This document shows, piece by piece, positions 1-9,207 of a stretch of DNA of 64,000 nt. Both the position numbers and the translations under genes were made by a program. Each line of letters begins with the position of its first letter. Position 1 is the stretch's first letter. The stretch is from Rheinheimera sp. EpRS3 (lineage in GTDB: Bacteria > Pseudomonadota > Gammaproteobacteria > Enterobacterales > Alteromonadaceae), in the NCBI RefSeq assembly GCF_001513785.1, contig NZ_LNQS01000007.1:1-64000 (forward strand). The letters run 5' to 3'. The notes under the pieces were generated by a model. The model ran no database searches. It was not told where the DNA came from and saw nothing but the letters and a program-made list of their open reading frames with translations.

Positions 1-2
1 TG

Positions 3-1502
3 AAAGATGGCCGGACAGCTGCGCAGTCAGTTATGCGGCGGGTTTCATTTTTTGAAAATGATTACAATGCACATACCGAGTTTCGTAACGTGGTTGAGGA
101 AATTGAACGCCGGCGCGCTATTTATCAGCAGGGATATGATACTTATACAAAATTTCCGCGAACTGAACGTGGTGAGGAATTGTTCCGGCAGTTTTCAGTT
201 AGCCAGGATGCATATCGTACAGCTACAGATAGGGTGCAAAGTATTATTGAACGGCTAAGCCGTAACAGCTCAGAAACAGAGCAAAGGGCGCTATTTATTG
301 AGTTTTATGAGGCAATGAAAGTTGTTCTGCCTATTTATAATCAATCAGATAGCTTGATTGATCAACTTGTTAATCTAAATAGTGATTTTGCAAGTGAAGC
401 GGTCGTGCAGGGCACTGCTAACGCTGATACAGCGAATACAACGATGATTGTTGTTACGATAATAGCTTTAGTATTTATGGTGTTGTTGGGGGTGTTTATT
501 GCCCGTAGTACTTTGCAGCAGTTGGGGGGCGAGCCTAATTATGTTACCGCTATTGTTGAGCGGGTAGCCGGCGGTGATATGACCGGAGAAATCGTACTGG
601 CACGCGGCGATAACAGCAGTATGTTATATGCCTTTAAACAGATGGTAGATAAGCTGGCGCAAATTATCAGTGAGGTACGCAGTGCCACTGACAATATTTC
701 TTCAGCTTCTGAGCAGGTATCAAGCACAGCACAAAGCGTAAGCCAGGCCACCAGCGAGCAAGCGGCCAGCGTGGAAGAAACCAGTTCTGCTGTAGAGCAA
801 ATGTCGGCGTCTGTTAACCAGAACGCGGATAACGCCAAAGTCACCGACAATATGTCTGCACAGGCCTCAAAACAAGCCAACGAAGGCGGCATCGCCGTTA
901 AAGAAACCGTACAGGCGATGAAGCAAATTGCTGCCAAAATCAGCATTATTGATGATATTGCCTACCAGACTAACCTACTGGCATTAAACGCTGCTATTGA
1001 AGCTGCCCGTGCCGGTGAGCATGGCAAAGGCTTTGCTGTTGTAGCTGCTGAGGTACGTAAACTGGCTGAGCGTAGCCAGGTGGCGGCGCAGGAAATTGGC
1101 AAGGTTGCCGGCAGCAGTGTGGATTTAGCCGAGCGTGCTGGTAGTTTACTGGACGAGATGCTGCCTGCCATTAATAAAACCTCTGATCTGGTACAGGAAA
1201 TTGCAGCGGCATCAAATGAGCAGTCTACCGGCTTGTCGCAGGTGAATGTTGCCATGACACAAATGAACCAGATCACCCAGCAAAATGCTTCTGCCTCAGA
1301 AGAGCTGGCAGCTACTGCCGAAGAAATGAGCGGGCAGGCAGAGCAGTTGCAACAACTTGTCGCCTTCTTCCGCGTGAATGCTGACAGTTTAACGGCTGCA
1401 AGGCGGCCAAATAATAGCGCGCCTGCAGCAGCGAAAAAAATATCAACTCATGCAAAGTTAGGTATAGCTGGCGCCAGTGAAGCTGAGTTTGTCCGCTTCT
1501 GA
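3..1502 (+). CDS. Methyl-accepting chemotaxis protein (5' truncated by window)
   Basis: Transmembrane chemoreceptor that passes ligand signals to CheA/CheW. The frame is open to the window edge, so the real start and the first membrane helix lie upstream; the ATG at 33 is internal. What is visible is the end of a four-helix-bundle periplasmic domain, a hydrophobic segment (about residues 137-158 counted from the ATG at 33), a HAMP region beginning at QLGGEP, and a long coiled-coil signalling domain with the conserved hairpin tip ([20 protein letters not shown], then [20 protein letters not shown]). There is no C-terminal NWETF-type pentapeptide, so CheR probably binds it without that tether. 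It is followed after 11 bases by cheW. The ligand cannot be predicted. Confidence 0.95.
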   Translation, partial: KDGRTAAQSVMRRVSFFENDYNAHTEFRNVVEEIERRRAIYQQGYDTYTKFPRTERGEELFRQFSVSQDAYRTATDRVQSIIERLSRNSSETEQRALFIEFYEAMKVVLPIYNQSDSLIDQLVNLNSDFASEAVVQGTANADTANTTMIVVTIIALVFMVLLGVFIARSTLQQLGGEPNYVTAIVERVAGGDMTGEIVLARGDNSSMLYAFKQMVDKLAQIISEVRSATDNISSASEQVSSTAQSVSQATSEQAASVEETSSAVEQMSASVNQNADNAKVTDNMSAQASKQANEGGIAVKETVQAMKQIAAKISIIDDIAYQTNLLALNAAIEAARAGEHGKGFAVVAAEVRKLAERSQVAAQEIGKVAGSSVDLAERAGSLLDEMLPAINKTSDLVQEIAAASNEQSTGLSQVNVAMTQMNQITQQNASASEELAATAEEMSGQAEQLQQLVAFFRVNADSLTAARRPNNSAPAAAKKISTHAKLGIAGASEAEFVRF

Positions 1503-1513
1503 GGGAGAGTGTT

Positions 1514-2053
1514 ATGACTAATCTGGTAAAGGCAGAGCATGTATTGGTAAAACAGAAAGTCCGCGAGGAGGAAAGCCAGTACCTGACTTTCCTGCTGGAC
1601 AAAGAAATGTTTGCCATAGGTATTTTAAGTATTAAGGAAATTATTGAGTATGGTCAGGTTACGTCGGTGCCGATGATGCCCAACTTTGTCCGCGGGGTTA
1701 TTAACTTGCGCGGCCAGGTTGTGCCGGTAATTGACTTACAAGCCCGTTTTGGCCGCCCCAGCTCAGTGGTGGGTAAACGCAGTTGCGTGGTGATTATTGA
1801 AATTCAGTTATCGTCAGAGCAAGAGCAACATGTGATCGGCGTTGTTGTTGACTCAGTTTCTGAAGTGTTGGCAATTTCGCCGGCGCAAATTGAACGTGCC
1901 CCACAATTTGGCGCTAAATTACGGCCAGACTTTATCTCTGGTATGGGCAAAATAGACGACAAGTTTGTCATTATTCTTAATGTCGATAGGGTGCTGTCGG
2001 TAGATGAATTGTCTGCCCTGACTGAGCGGGTTGACGATGAACGGCATGACTAA
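1514..2053 (+). CDS. cheW: Chemotaxis coupling protein CheW
   Basis: Scaffold protein that links chemoreceptors to the kinase CheA in the cytoplasmic array. At 179 residues it is slightly longer than typical CheW because of an N-terminal extension of about 20 residues before the CheW fold starts at QYLTFLLDKEMFAIGI. The family signature around VPMMPNFVRGVINLRGQVVP and the following IDLQARFG are clear. It lies between the chemoreceptor and cheR, co-directional, in a run mcp-cheW-cheR-cheD-cheB. No cheA or cheY is in the window; they presumably lie upstream. Confidence 0.95.
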   Translation: MTNLVKAEHVLVKQKVREEESQYLTFLLDKEMFAIGILSIKEIIEYGQVTSVPMMPNFVRGVINLRGQVVPVIDLQARFGRPSSVVGKRSCVVIIEIQLSSEQEQHVIGVVVDSVSEVLAISPAQIERAPQFGAKLRPDFISGMGKIDDKFVIILNVDRVLSVDELSALTERVDDERHD

Positions 2054-2089
2054 CAGTTTGATCGTGGCCAGAGAGTAAAAGGATTTTTT

Positions 2090-2902
2090 GTGAATGCTTC
2101 AGAGTTAAGCGATCGTGAGTTTGCTCAGTTTCAAACAATGCTATATGACATTGCCGGTATCAGCTTATCAGACACTAAAAAACCTCTGGTAGCCGGGCGT
2201 TTATCGAAGCGCTTACGAGAGTACCAACTGAGCAATTTTGGCCAATATCTTGCGTTGCTGGCGCAAAAGGAATACCGGCACGAAGTTCAGACAGCGATAG
2301 ATTTACTGACAACAAATGAAACTTACTTTTTTCGCGAACCGAATCATTTTTCGTTTTTAAAAAAGCAGCTGGAGTTGCAAAACCGTGGCTCTGGTAGCTT
2401 TCGTATCTGGAGTGCAGCCTGTTCATCCGGGCAGGAGCCTTACAGTATTGCCATGGTAATGCAGGAATGCCTGGTTGGCCGTAGCTGGGAGGTGCTGGCA
2501 TCGGATATCAGCACGCGGGTGTTAGACAAAGCCAGAACCGGCCAGTATCCGATTGCACAGGCAGACAACATTGCCCGGCCTTATTTAACCAGTTACTGCC
2601 TCAAAGGTATTGGTACTCAGGCCGGCACTTTTATGATTGATAAAACGCTACGCGACAAAATGCAGTTTTTTCACTGTAACCTGAATGCCAAACTGCCTGA
2701 CGTTGGCCTGTTTGATATTATTTTTTTGCGCAATGTCATGATTTACTTCGATATAGATACCAAGCGACAGGTGGTAAACCGGCTGCAAGCGGTACTCAAA
2801 CCGGGAGGGTTCTTATTTATTGGTCACAGCGAAAGTTTACAGGGCATTAACAGTGAACTGAAAATGATCGTACCGGCTGTGTTTCAGAAACCGAAAACGT
2901 GA
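2090..2902 (+). CDS. cheR: Chemotaxis protein methyltransferase CheR
   Basis: S-adenosylmethionine-dependent enzyme that methylates glutamates on chemoreceptors during adaptation. It has 270 residues, the usual length. An N-terminal all-helical CheR_N domain (about 1-75) precedes a Rossmann methyltransferase domain with the SAM-binding IWSAACSSGQEPYSIAM and the later FDIIFLRNVMIYFD motif. The start is GTG at 2090, preceded by AAGGA. Its stop codon overlaps the GTG start of cheD by four bases, so the two are translationally coupled. It acts opposite to CheB encoded just downstream. Confidence 0.96.
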   Translation: MNASELSDREFAQFQTMLYDIAGISLSDTKKPLVAGRLSKRLREYQLSNFGQYLALLAQKEYRHEVQTAIDLLTTNETYFFREPNHFSFLKKQLELQNRGSGSFRIWSAACSSGQEPYSIAMVMQECLVGRSWEVLASDISTRVLDKARTGQYPIAQADNIARPYLTSYCLKGIGTQAGTFMIDKTLRDKMQFFHCNLNAKLPDVGLFDIIFLRNVMIYFDIDTKRQVVNRLQAVLKPGGFLFIGHSESLQGINSELKMIVPAVFQKPKT

Positions 2903-3438
2903 CGGCAATGACCCATAGCGCTCCGGTTAAGGTGCTGATGCCCGGTGATTATCAGTTCTCTGTGCAGCCGTTACGCATTCAGACTTTGCTGGGCTCTTGT
3001 GTGGCGATGGTGTTTTGGCATCCGAAAAAGCGTATTGGTGGCATGTGCCACTACGTGTTGCCAACCAGAAAAAGCAACGCTGATAACGATGCCCGTTATG
3101 CCGATGAATTTATGCGTATTTTGCTAAAAGAAATAGAGAAGCATGGCACCAAGCCGCGCGAGTATCAGGTACGGCTATTTGGCGCAGCCAATATGTTCAG
3201 ACAACTTAAAACAACCTGTGCAGATACCGGGCCCGATCGCAATCAGAGTACAGAGTTGTGCCACAGCTGCGTTAATGTGTCGTGCCGCAATCGTATTGCC
3301 GCAATTAATGAATCGCGCAAATACGGTTTTACCGTGGTTGAGGCTGACTTAGGCGGCACGGTATACCGTTATGTCGATTTTATGGTTGGCACCGGCACTA
3401 CTTTGGTACGAAAAGCGCAGCTGGCTGCGTTGTTATGA
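2899..3438 (+). CDS. cheD: Chemoreceptor glutamine deamidase CheD
   Basis: CheD deamidates specific glutamines of chemoreceptors to glutamates, creating sites for CheR and CheB. The catalytic region is visible as [13 protein letters not shown] followed by GGMCHYVLP, which supplies the Cys and His of the family. GTG start at 2899 overlaps the cheR stop. Odd feature: after FGAANMF the protein carries a four-cysteine insertion (C...CHSCVNVSC, about residues 109-135) that I do not recall in the compact Thermotoga/Bacillus-type CheD. The spacing looks like a metal-binding knuckle. The C-terminal [15 protein letters not shown] region is normal, so the protein is probably active. Confidence 0.93.
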   Translation: MTAMTHSAPVKVLMPGDYQFSVQPLRIQTLLGSCVAMVFWHPKKRIGGMCHYVLPTRKSNADNDARYADEFMRILLKEIEKHGTKPREYQVRLFGAANMFRQLKTTCADTGPDRNQSTELCHSCVNVSCRNRIAAINESRKYGFTVVEADLGGTVYRYVDFMVGTGTTLVRKAQLAALL

Positions 3439-3448
3439 GTGTCTTACC

Positions 3449-4513
3449 ATGAATAAAATTAATGTACTGATTGTTGATGACTCTGCGGTAGTGCGCCAGG
3501 TATTAAGTGCAAAGCTGGCTGAGAATGCCAGAATAAACGTGCTTGATGTGGCCGCAGACCCTATTTACGCGCTGGAGAAAATGCAAAAACAGTGGCCAGA
3601 CGTTATCGTACTGGATGTGGAAATGCCTCGGATGGATGGCATTAGTTTTTTACGCAAAATTATGGCAGAGCGGCCTACACCGGTGGTGATTTGCTCCACA
3701 CTAACCGAAAAAGGCGCGGAGACCTCTTTACAGGCATTGGCAGCCGGTGCCGTAAGCATTGTGACCAAACCTAAAATGGGTTTAAAAAAGTTTTTGGAAG
3801 ACTCGGGCTCTGACATTGTTTCAGCAGTTATCGGAGCTGCGCAGGCGCGGTTAAGCCGGCTTACGGTAGCCCCTGCCATACCGTTGAAAGCAAAACAAAA
3901 ACACACTGCAGATGCAGTGCTAACAGCGTCTGGCAGTGCGATGACGCAAACCACGGAGCGGCTGGTAGCAATGGGCACCTCTACCGGCGGAACGCAGGCG
4001 CTGGAAGCGGTGTTGTCGCAATTACCCAGAGTTTGCCCTGGTATTGTGATAGTGCAGCATATGCCGGAAAAATTCACCGCAGCCTTTGCCCAGCGGCTGA
4101 ATAATATTTGTGAAATAGAAGTGCTTGAAGCAACGCATGGCATGCGGTTAATACCCGGGCGGGCATTAATTGCTCCGGGCGGCAAACATATGCTGCTAAA
4201 GCGCAGTGGCGCGCAATATTACGTAGATGTTATCGCCGGGCCTTTGGTTAACCGGCATATCCCGTCAGTAGACGTATTGTTTCGCTCGGTAGCTAAAACC
4301 GCAGGAAAAAATGCACTTGGCATCATTATGACAGGCATGGGAGATGATGGCGCTGCCGGTTTGCTGGAAATGCGCCAGGCCAGTGCTTATACCATTGCCC
4401 AGGATGAAGCATCCTGCGTGGTTTTTGGTATGCCAAAAGAGGCGATAAAACGTGACGCCGTTGATCAGATAATGCCGTTATCAGAGATAGCGAAAGCCAT
4501 AATGAAGTGGTAG
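3449..4513 (+). CDS. cheB: Chemotaxis response regulator protein-glutamate methylesterase CheB
   Basis: CheB removes methyl groups from (and can deamidate) chemoreceptors; phosphorylation by CheA activates it. The receiver domain (1-120) has DD10-11 and the phosphoacceptor D56 in [12 protein letters not shown] linker leads to the methylesterase domain with the catalytic Ser in MGTSTGG, His in QHMPEKF and Asp in [10 protein letters not shown] start it at the ATG at 3449, because the [11 protein letters not shown] beginning matches the family and the frame upstream lies inside cheD. Length 354 residues is normal. It lies 10 bases after cheD. Confidence 0.96.
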   Translation: MNKINVLIVDDSAVVRQVLSAKLAENARINVLDVAADPIYALEKMQKQWPDVIVLDVEMPRMDGISFLRKIMAERPTPVVICSTLTEKGAETSLQALAAGAVSIVTKPKMGLKKFLEDSGSDIVSAVIGAAQARLSRLTVAPAIPLKAKQKHTADAVLTASGSAMTQTTERLVAMGTSTGGTQALEAVLSQLPRVCPGIVIVQHMPEKFTAAFAQRLNNICEIEVLEATHGMRLIPGRALIAPGGKHMLLKRSGAQYYVDVIAGPLVNRHIPSVDVLFRSVAKTAGKNALGIIMTGMGDDGAAGLLEMRQASAYTIAQDEASCVVFGMPKEAIKRDAVDQIMPLSEIAKAIMKW

Positions 4514-4534
4514 CGAAACAACACGGAGGCGGTT

Positions 4535-6241
4535 ATGGGGCTGTCAAGAATATCGCAGTTTAAGCTGCCGTTGCTGGAAAAAGCCTTTGCGGTTTGCCCC
4601 AGTGCGATTTTGATCACCAACATAGATGACACCATTTTAGCGGTAAACCCGGCGTTTTGTCATTTAACTGGTTATCAGCAAAGTGAAGTGGTCGGAAAGT
4701 CGTTGCAGTTAATCCGCTCTGATAAGCATGAACCGGCATTTTTCAGTGCAATTAAGCAGCAGTTGACACAATCTGGCTGTTGGAGTGGCGAGGTGTGGAA
4801 CCGCTCTAAAGACGCCAATGTGATCCCCATGACAGAGACAATTTATACCTTTTGTGAAAATGGTAATCAGATCTCTCATTTCATTACTACGCTGGTCGAC
4901 AAATCAGAAGCACATGATGCTCAGGTCCTGATCAACTATCTGGCCAGCCGCGATAGCTTGACAGGGCTGGCAAACAGATTATCGGCACAAAGCTATTTTG
5001 AAGCTGCAGCATTTGAGCAAAAACAAGCATTAAAAAAAATTGCTGTGGTATGCCTGGGTTTGGATCGGTTTAAAGATGTGAACGATGCACTGGGACGGGG
5101 TGTTGGTGACCAACTGCTGATAAGAGTTGCCGGTTATCTTACGCACATGGTGGCTGACAATGGCATCGTTTCGCGCAGCGGTGGCGACGAGTTTTTAGTC
5201 ATTTTGCGTGATGTCAGAGATATCGTGCAGTTATCGGCATTAATGCAGCAGATGGTGTCGGGTATTGATACCGTTAAAATGGCTGAACACACTAATTTAT
5301 CTGTTACTACCAGTATTGGAGTTGCTGTGTTTCCTGATGATGCATTCAATTTTGATACACTGCTGAAATACGCTGATATCGCACTTCATTCCAGTAAGAG
5401 CGCAGGTGGGAATCAGTACTGTATTTTTAGCCCGGAGCTGGAAACTAAAGTACAGCAACGGTTGCAAATGGAATCTTGCTTACGTACCGCAGTGCAACAG
5501 GAAGAATTTGCCTTGGTATACCAGCCCAAAGTGTGTTTGCAAACAGGCAATATTACCGGTTTGGAAGCGCTTGTACGCTGGCACAGCCCGGTATTGGGGC
5601 TAGTGTCTCCGGCAGACTTTATCCCTTTGGCAGAGCGTAGCGGTTTAATATTACTGGTGGATGAATGGGTAGTGGCCAATGTTGGCCGGCAGATCCGGCA
5701 ATGGCTGGATAACGGCCTGAATGTGCCTGCGGTGTCGGTGAATTTATCTACCCTGCAATTTCACCGCGGTGACTTACAAAGCCTGATCCTGAACGTGTTG
5801 TCAGAAAATAATATTGCCGCATCTTACCTTGATCTGGAAATCACCGAGGGCGTGCTGATGGAAACAATGCACAGCGCAGTATCTATTTTGCAGGGCTTAC
5901 GCGACATTGGCGTATCGGTATCGTTAGACGACTTTGGTACCGGCTATTCCAGCCTGAGCTATTTAAAAAACCTGCCTATTAATACACTTAAAATTGATAA
6001 ATCCTTTATTGATGATATTAACCAGACTAAGGGTGAAGCCGTTATCGTGCAGGCGATTATTTCGCTTGGGCAGAGTATGGGGTTAAAACTGGTGGCGGAA
6101 GGGGTGGAGTATCAGCAGCAGGTAGATTACCTGAAGAAAAACGGCTGTGATGCCATGCAGGGATATTTCTTCAGTAAACCCTTACCCGCGGCTGAACTGG
6201 AAAGGATGCTGGGTGATTATGCTCTGACACCAGAGTGCTAG
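4535..6241 (+). CDS. PAS-GGDEF-EAL cyclic-di-GMP signalling protein
   Basis: Hybrid protein for synthesis and/or breakdown of cyclic di-GMP. It has no membrane segment, so it should be cytoplasmic. Order: a PAS domain (about 10-120), a GGDEF domain with intact G216-G-D-E-F220, and an EAL domain with E344-A-L346 plus the catalytic-site motifs EITEG, DDFGTGYSS, KIDKSF and VAEGVE. Both active sites therefore look complete. The RxxD allosteric inhibition site is not seen upstream of GGDEF, so product feedback may be absent. It starts 21 bases after cheB with an ACGGAGG ribosome site, so it is probably the last gene of the chemotaxis operon and links taxis to a motile/sessile switch. Confidence 0.93.
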   Translation: MGLSRISQFKLPLLEKAFAVCPSAILITNIDDTILAVNPAFCHLTGYQQSEVVGKSLQLIRSDKHEPAFFSAIKQQLTQSGCWSGEVWNRSKDANVIPMTETIYTFCENGNQISHFITTLVDKSEAHDAQVLINYLASRDSLTGLANRLSAQSYFEAAAFEQKQALKKIAVVCLGLDRFKDVNDALGRGVGDQLLIRVAGYLTHMVADNGIVSRSGGDEFLVILRDVRDIVQLSALMQQMVSGIDTVKMAEHTNLSVTTSIGVAVFPDDAFNFDTLLKYADIALHSSKSAGGNQYCIFSPELETKVQQRLQMESCLRTAVQQEEFALVYQPKVCLQTGNITGLEALVRWHSPVLGLVSPADFIPLAERSGLILLVDEWVVANVGRQIRQWLDNGLNVPAVSVNLSTLQFHRGDLQSLILNVLSENNIAASYLDLEITEGVLMETMHSAVSILQGLRDIGVSVSLDDFGTGYSSLSYLKNLPINTLKIDKSFIDDINQTKGEAVIVQAIISLGQSMGLKLVAEGVEYQQQVDYLKKNGCDAMQGYFFSKPLPAAELERMLGDYALTPEC

Positions 6242-6277
6242 TTTATAGTATGGTGTGATGGTTGCGGTTTGGCACCT

Positions 6278-7243
6278 TCATATTTTGCGTGCACGGTTGG
6301 TGTGGAAAAAGTACGAAGCAAATGCCAGCGTTAGTTTTTTCCGCAGCGAGAAACCCGGTGTTAGCCACAGTTGTTTAAGCAGTGTTCTGAACTGCTGCTC
6401 AAAGGCTACTGGCAGTGCTTTAACTGCCGGGTTGTTGAGCTGTAAGCTGTATAACAAATAAGCCAGATTTAACAACAAAATATTGCGCCAGCGTGCGGAT
6501 ATGGCCGGGTAAAAGGTGCCTTGCTGCAAGCCGGTGAAAAACTGCTGCAATTGCAGTTGCTGCTCTGGTTTAACATTAAACGATGCGCTTGAGCTGTGTT
6601 CACGGTAGCCATAAAGCGGTACACGTAAATGAAACAGTTGAAACGCTTGCTGGTACAAGGTGGGTACTGCCATAACGTCTTCGCAAAATGCGATGCCAGG
6701 TGGGAAATTAAAATCTGGCGCTATCGCTTTACGGTATATTCTTAGCCAGGGAAACCAGCGGTTTGACTGAAACACAGCGGTAGCAACACCGCTAACCTTA
6801 TGCTTGCCGGCTTTGTGGCGCATGTAGTGTGGTCTGGCAGTTGGCAGGGCCGATATATCGCTAAAACGTTTATAGCCTATTTCAATCAGATCAGGCTGAT
6901 GCTGTGCGATAACGTGCAGTAACTGAGCCATATAGCCGGGTAAGATCATATCATCAGCATCAAGAAAGCCAATATAGCACCCTGTACTATGGGCAATACC
7001 CAGATTTCTGGCCACGCTCACGCCGCTATTGGGCTGTTGCAGCAGTAGATAGCTGCCGGGCTTAGTGGATGTGGCAATATGCTGTTGCGCTAATTCCAGG
7101 CTGTTGTCTGTTGCACCGTCACACACTAACACTACCTGGACCGCATCTGTCAGCTGTGTTTCAACCGACGCCAATAATTGAGCAAAATAATCCGCAGCGT
7201 TGTAAAACGGTACAACAAGAGACAACAAAACCTGCGATTGCAT
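6278..7243 (-). CDS. Family 2 glycosyltransferase
   Basis: Predicted GT-A-fold sugar transferase. The N-terminus reads LLSLVVPFYNAADYF, followed by CDGATDNS, the NSGVSVARNLGI segment and the metal/sugar-nucleotide motif FLDADD, all characteristic of GT2 enzymes. It has 321 residues. I chose the ATG at 7243 because AGGTGG precedes it at good spacing; a GTG three codons upstream is possible. The C-terminal third is basic and aromatic without a clear membrane helix. It is convergent with the GGDEF-EAL gene and has no polysaccharide genes beside it, so donor and acceptor are unknown. Confidence 0.85.
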   Translation of the reverse strand: MQSQVLLSLVVPFYNAADYFAQLLASVETQLTDAVQVVLVCDGATDNSLELAQQHIATSTKPGSYLLLQQPNSGVSVARNLGIAHSTGCYIGFLDADDMILPGYMAQLLHVIAQHQPDLIEIGYKRFSDISALPTARPHYMRHKAGKHKVSGVATAVFQSNRWFPWLRIYRKAIAPDFNFPPGIAFCEDVMAVPTLYQQAFQLFHLRVPLYGYREHSSSASFNVKPEQQLQLQQFFTGLQQGTFYPAISARWRNILLLNLAYLLYSLQLNNPAVKALPVAFEQQFRTLLKQLWLTPGFSLRKKLTLAFASYFFHTNRARKI

Positions 7244-7353
7244 ATATACCACCTGGCAACTTACCGCGAAGCGGCTAGTTTATCAGTAGTCAAAGCGGAT
7301 AAAATAGAGCTTTTACAGTTAGTTACTAATAGTCACAAGCAAGTTTTTTTAGT

Positions 7354-7413
7354 TTAAACTTTATACGGCATCGCATCCGGGTCGTCTTTTTTACCAAATT
7401 CACCGCAACTTGG
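7354..7413 (-). pseudogene. Fossil 3' end of a DUF1993 gene
   Basis: On the minus strand this stretch translates to [16 protein letters not shown] followed by a stop, which closely matches the C-terminus of the intact DUF1993 protein encoded at 8528-9040 (GVDVGKKDYLGAMPYKV). The DNA similarity is also direct: TTAAACTTTATA, GGCATCGCA and GTCTTTTTTACC occur in the same order and spacing at both places. Nothing of the rest of the gene is recognisable. I read it as the decayed tail of a duplicated or rearranged DUF1993 gene, now lying in the leader region of the alcohol dehydrogenase gene. Confidence 0.7.
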
Positions 7414-7475
7414 CGGATCTGGTTAATACTGTTAGTTGTATTGCTAACGTAAACCGCAACCTTGCAGGAGAGAAT

Positions 7476-8477
7476 ATGATTAACGCTTACGCCGCACTGG
7501 AGGCCAACAGTAAACTGGTACCCTGGCAATATGAACCGGGTACGCTTGGCCGTGATTATGTAGAAATAGAGGTGGATTACTGTGGGATCTGCCATTCAGA
7601 TGTGTCGATGTTGAATAATGAATGGGGCATGTCAGCTTACCCGCTGGTTGCCGGCCATGAAGTAGTGGGCCGCATCAGTGCTGTGGGTGAAGCGGTTAGC
7701 CATCTTAAAACCGGGCAAGTTGTGGGGCTGGGCTGGCATTCAGATTATTGTAAAGTGTGCAGCAGCTGCGGTAGCGGCGACCATAACCTGTGCAACCAGG
7801 CGCAAGGCACCATAGTGGGCCGCCATGGCGGTTTTGCCGACAAAGTACGTGCCAATGCCGCCAGTGTCGTGCCACTGCCCCAAGGCATGGATGCGAAAAC
7901 GGCCGGCCCGCTGTTTTGTGGTGGTATTACTGTATTTAACCCACTGGTGCAGTTTGATATAAAACCCACCGATAAAGTGGCGGTAATTGGTATTGGCGGG
8001 CTTGGCCATATCGCGCTGCAGTTTTTACGTGCCTGGGGCTGTGACGTAACGGCTTTTACTTCCAGTGACAGTAAAACAGAGGAAGCCAAAACGCTGGGCG
8101 CGCATCAATGTATTAATTCACGCAACAGCACAGAGATAGAGCAGGCAGCAGGGCGCTTTGATTTAATTATCTCTACCGTGAATGTGGCGCTGGACTGGAA
8201 TTTATACCTGTCGACTTTAAAGCCAAAAGGCCGGTTGCACTTTGTTGGCGCTACATTGGAGCCATTGAATATCGGCGTATTTAGCCTGATTATGGCACAG
8301 CGTTCTGTGTCTGGCTCGCCGGTAGGCAGCCCGGCAACTATTGCTAAGATGCTGGAGTTTGCCGTGCAACATGATATTAAACCGGTAGTGGAAATGTTTA
8401 AGTTTGAGCAAATAAATGAGGCGCTGGCACATTTAAAAAGCGGTAAAGCCCGTTATCGGATTGTACTGGAGCGCTAA
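7476..8477 (+). CDS. ahr: Zinc-dependent NADP(H) alcohol/aldehyde dehydrogenase, Ahr (YjgB)-like
   Basis: Medium-chain zinc dehydrogenase that probably reduces aldehydes to alcohols with NADPH. The N-terminal domain has the catalytic zinc ligands in DYCGICHSD and GHEVVG and the structural zinc cysteines in [15 protein letters not shown]; the Rossmann domain carries [14 protein letters not shown]. Motifs [30 protein letters not shown] and DLIISTVNV align with Escherichia coli Ahr as I remember it. I start at the ATG at 7476 with CAGGAGAG in front (333 residues); the frame extends upstream but without a good start. It is monocistronic, ending at a strong terminator. Confidence 0.9.
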   Translation: MINAYAALEANSKLVPWQYEPGTLGRDYVEIEVDYCGICHSDVSMLNNEWGMSAYPLVAGHEVVGRISAVGEAVSHLKTGQVVGLGWHSDYCKVCSSCGSGDHNLCNQAQGTIVGRHGGFADKVRANAASVVPLPQGMDAKTAGPLFCGGITVFNPLVQFDIKPTDKVAVIGIGGLGHIALQFLRAWGCDVTAFTSSDSKTEEAKTLGAHQCINSRNSTEIEQAAGRFDLIISTVNVALDWNLYLSTLKPKGRLHFVGATLEPLNIGVFSLIMAQRSVSGSPVGSPATIAKMLEFAVQHDIKPVVEMFKFEQINEALAHLKSGKARYRIVLER

Positions 8478-8490
8478 ACTTCAAAGACGA

Positions 8491-8516
8491 AAACGCCGGG
8501 TTAATGCCCGGCGTTT
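8491..8516. terminator. Bidirectional intrinsic terminator
   Basis: A perfect 10-base-pair stem (AAACGCCGGG / CCCGGCGTTT) with the six-base loop TTAATG lies between the convergent alcohol dehydrogenase and DUF1993 genes. A/T tracts flank it on both sides, so it can serve both strands. Confidence 0.85.
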
Positions 8517-8527
8517 TACACTAGGCG

Positions 8528-9040
8528 TTAAACTTTATAAGGCATCGCACCCAGGTAGTCTTTTTTACCCACATCAACACCATTGTGACGCAAAATGGCG
8601 TAGGTGGTAGTGATATGGAAATACAGGTTGGGTATTACATGCTGGATTAAAAACTCATAACCGCTCAGGTATTTACCTTCCCAGCGTGGCTGAGTGATTT
8701 TTTGCGTGGCGGCATGGCTGAAATCGGCCTCGGTAAAGCTGGCCAGATAAGCCACCGTATCGCTGATGCGCTGCTGTAATTGCGCTAATGTGGTTTCATC
8801 ATCGGCATGCTTGGGGGCACTGTCTGTTTTGCCGGTGATACGGGCTACGCCTAATTTGGCGGTATCACAGGCAATTTGTACCTGGCGGATCAGATGAAAT
8901 TGATCCGGCGCTAAACGCGAATTCAGTAAAACCGCGACATCAATTTTTTTACTTTCGGCAAAGGTGGCACCTTTATCAAGGATGGCGCTTAAATTTTGCA
9001 GCATTTTGCTAGATTGCACTACGGTAATATCGTAAAACAT
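8528..9040 (-). CDS. DUF1993 family protein
   Basis: Cytoplasmic protein of 170 residues belonging to the DUF1993 family, which has a DinB-like helical bundle. Family features seen are MFYDITVVQSSKMLQNLSAI at the start, ARLAPDQF-type LAPDQFHLIRQVQIACD, the PKHADDETT region, and the C-terminal FHITTTYAILRHNGVDVGK with YLGAMP. Function is not established for the family. Start supported by GAGGG upstream. A decayed copy of its 3' end lies at 7354-7413. The gene stands alone between two hairpins. Confidence 0.9.
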   Translation of the reverse strand: MFYDITVVQSSKMLQNLSAILDKGATFAESKKIDVAVLLNSRLAPDQFHLIRQVQIACDTAKLGVARITGKTDSAPKHADDETTLAQLQQRISDTVAYLASFTEADFSHAATQKITQPRWEGKYLSGYEFLIQHVIPNLYFHITTTYAILRHNGVDVGKKDYLGAMPYKV

Positions 9041-9152
9041 GGGTTAACCCTCTATGTTGGTTGAAACTGTTTAGTTGGAGCTGGTTGGTTGTGTCTTAAT
9101 CGTTAAGAATGCGCTGCAACCTAGTTGGGGCTGCTAGCCGGGTTTAACAATG

Positions 9153-9177
9153 GCGGCGCTAAAATAGTTAGCGCCGC
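9153..9177. other. Perfect hairpin downstream of the czc operon
   Basis: A 10-base-pair perfect stem (GCGGCGCTAA / TTAGCGCCGC) with a five-base loop lies between the 3' end of the czcA-like gene and the DUF1993 gene. It may end or stabilise the efflux-operon transcript, but no T-run follows on the minus strand, so I do not call it a full intrinsic terminator. Confidence 0.5.
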
Positions 9178-9207
9178 AGCTAACGTAAAGCTGTGCTAGT
9201 CGTTGTG

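Noticed and set aside
539-1276. Open frames antisense to the chemoreceptor
   Set aside because: They mirror the repetitive coiled-coil coding sequence and have no ribosome site or homology.
33-1502. Complete chemoreceptor starting at the ATG at 33
   Set aside because: The frame is open to the window edge, and only one of the two expected membrane helices is present, so the true start is upstream.
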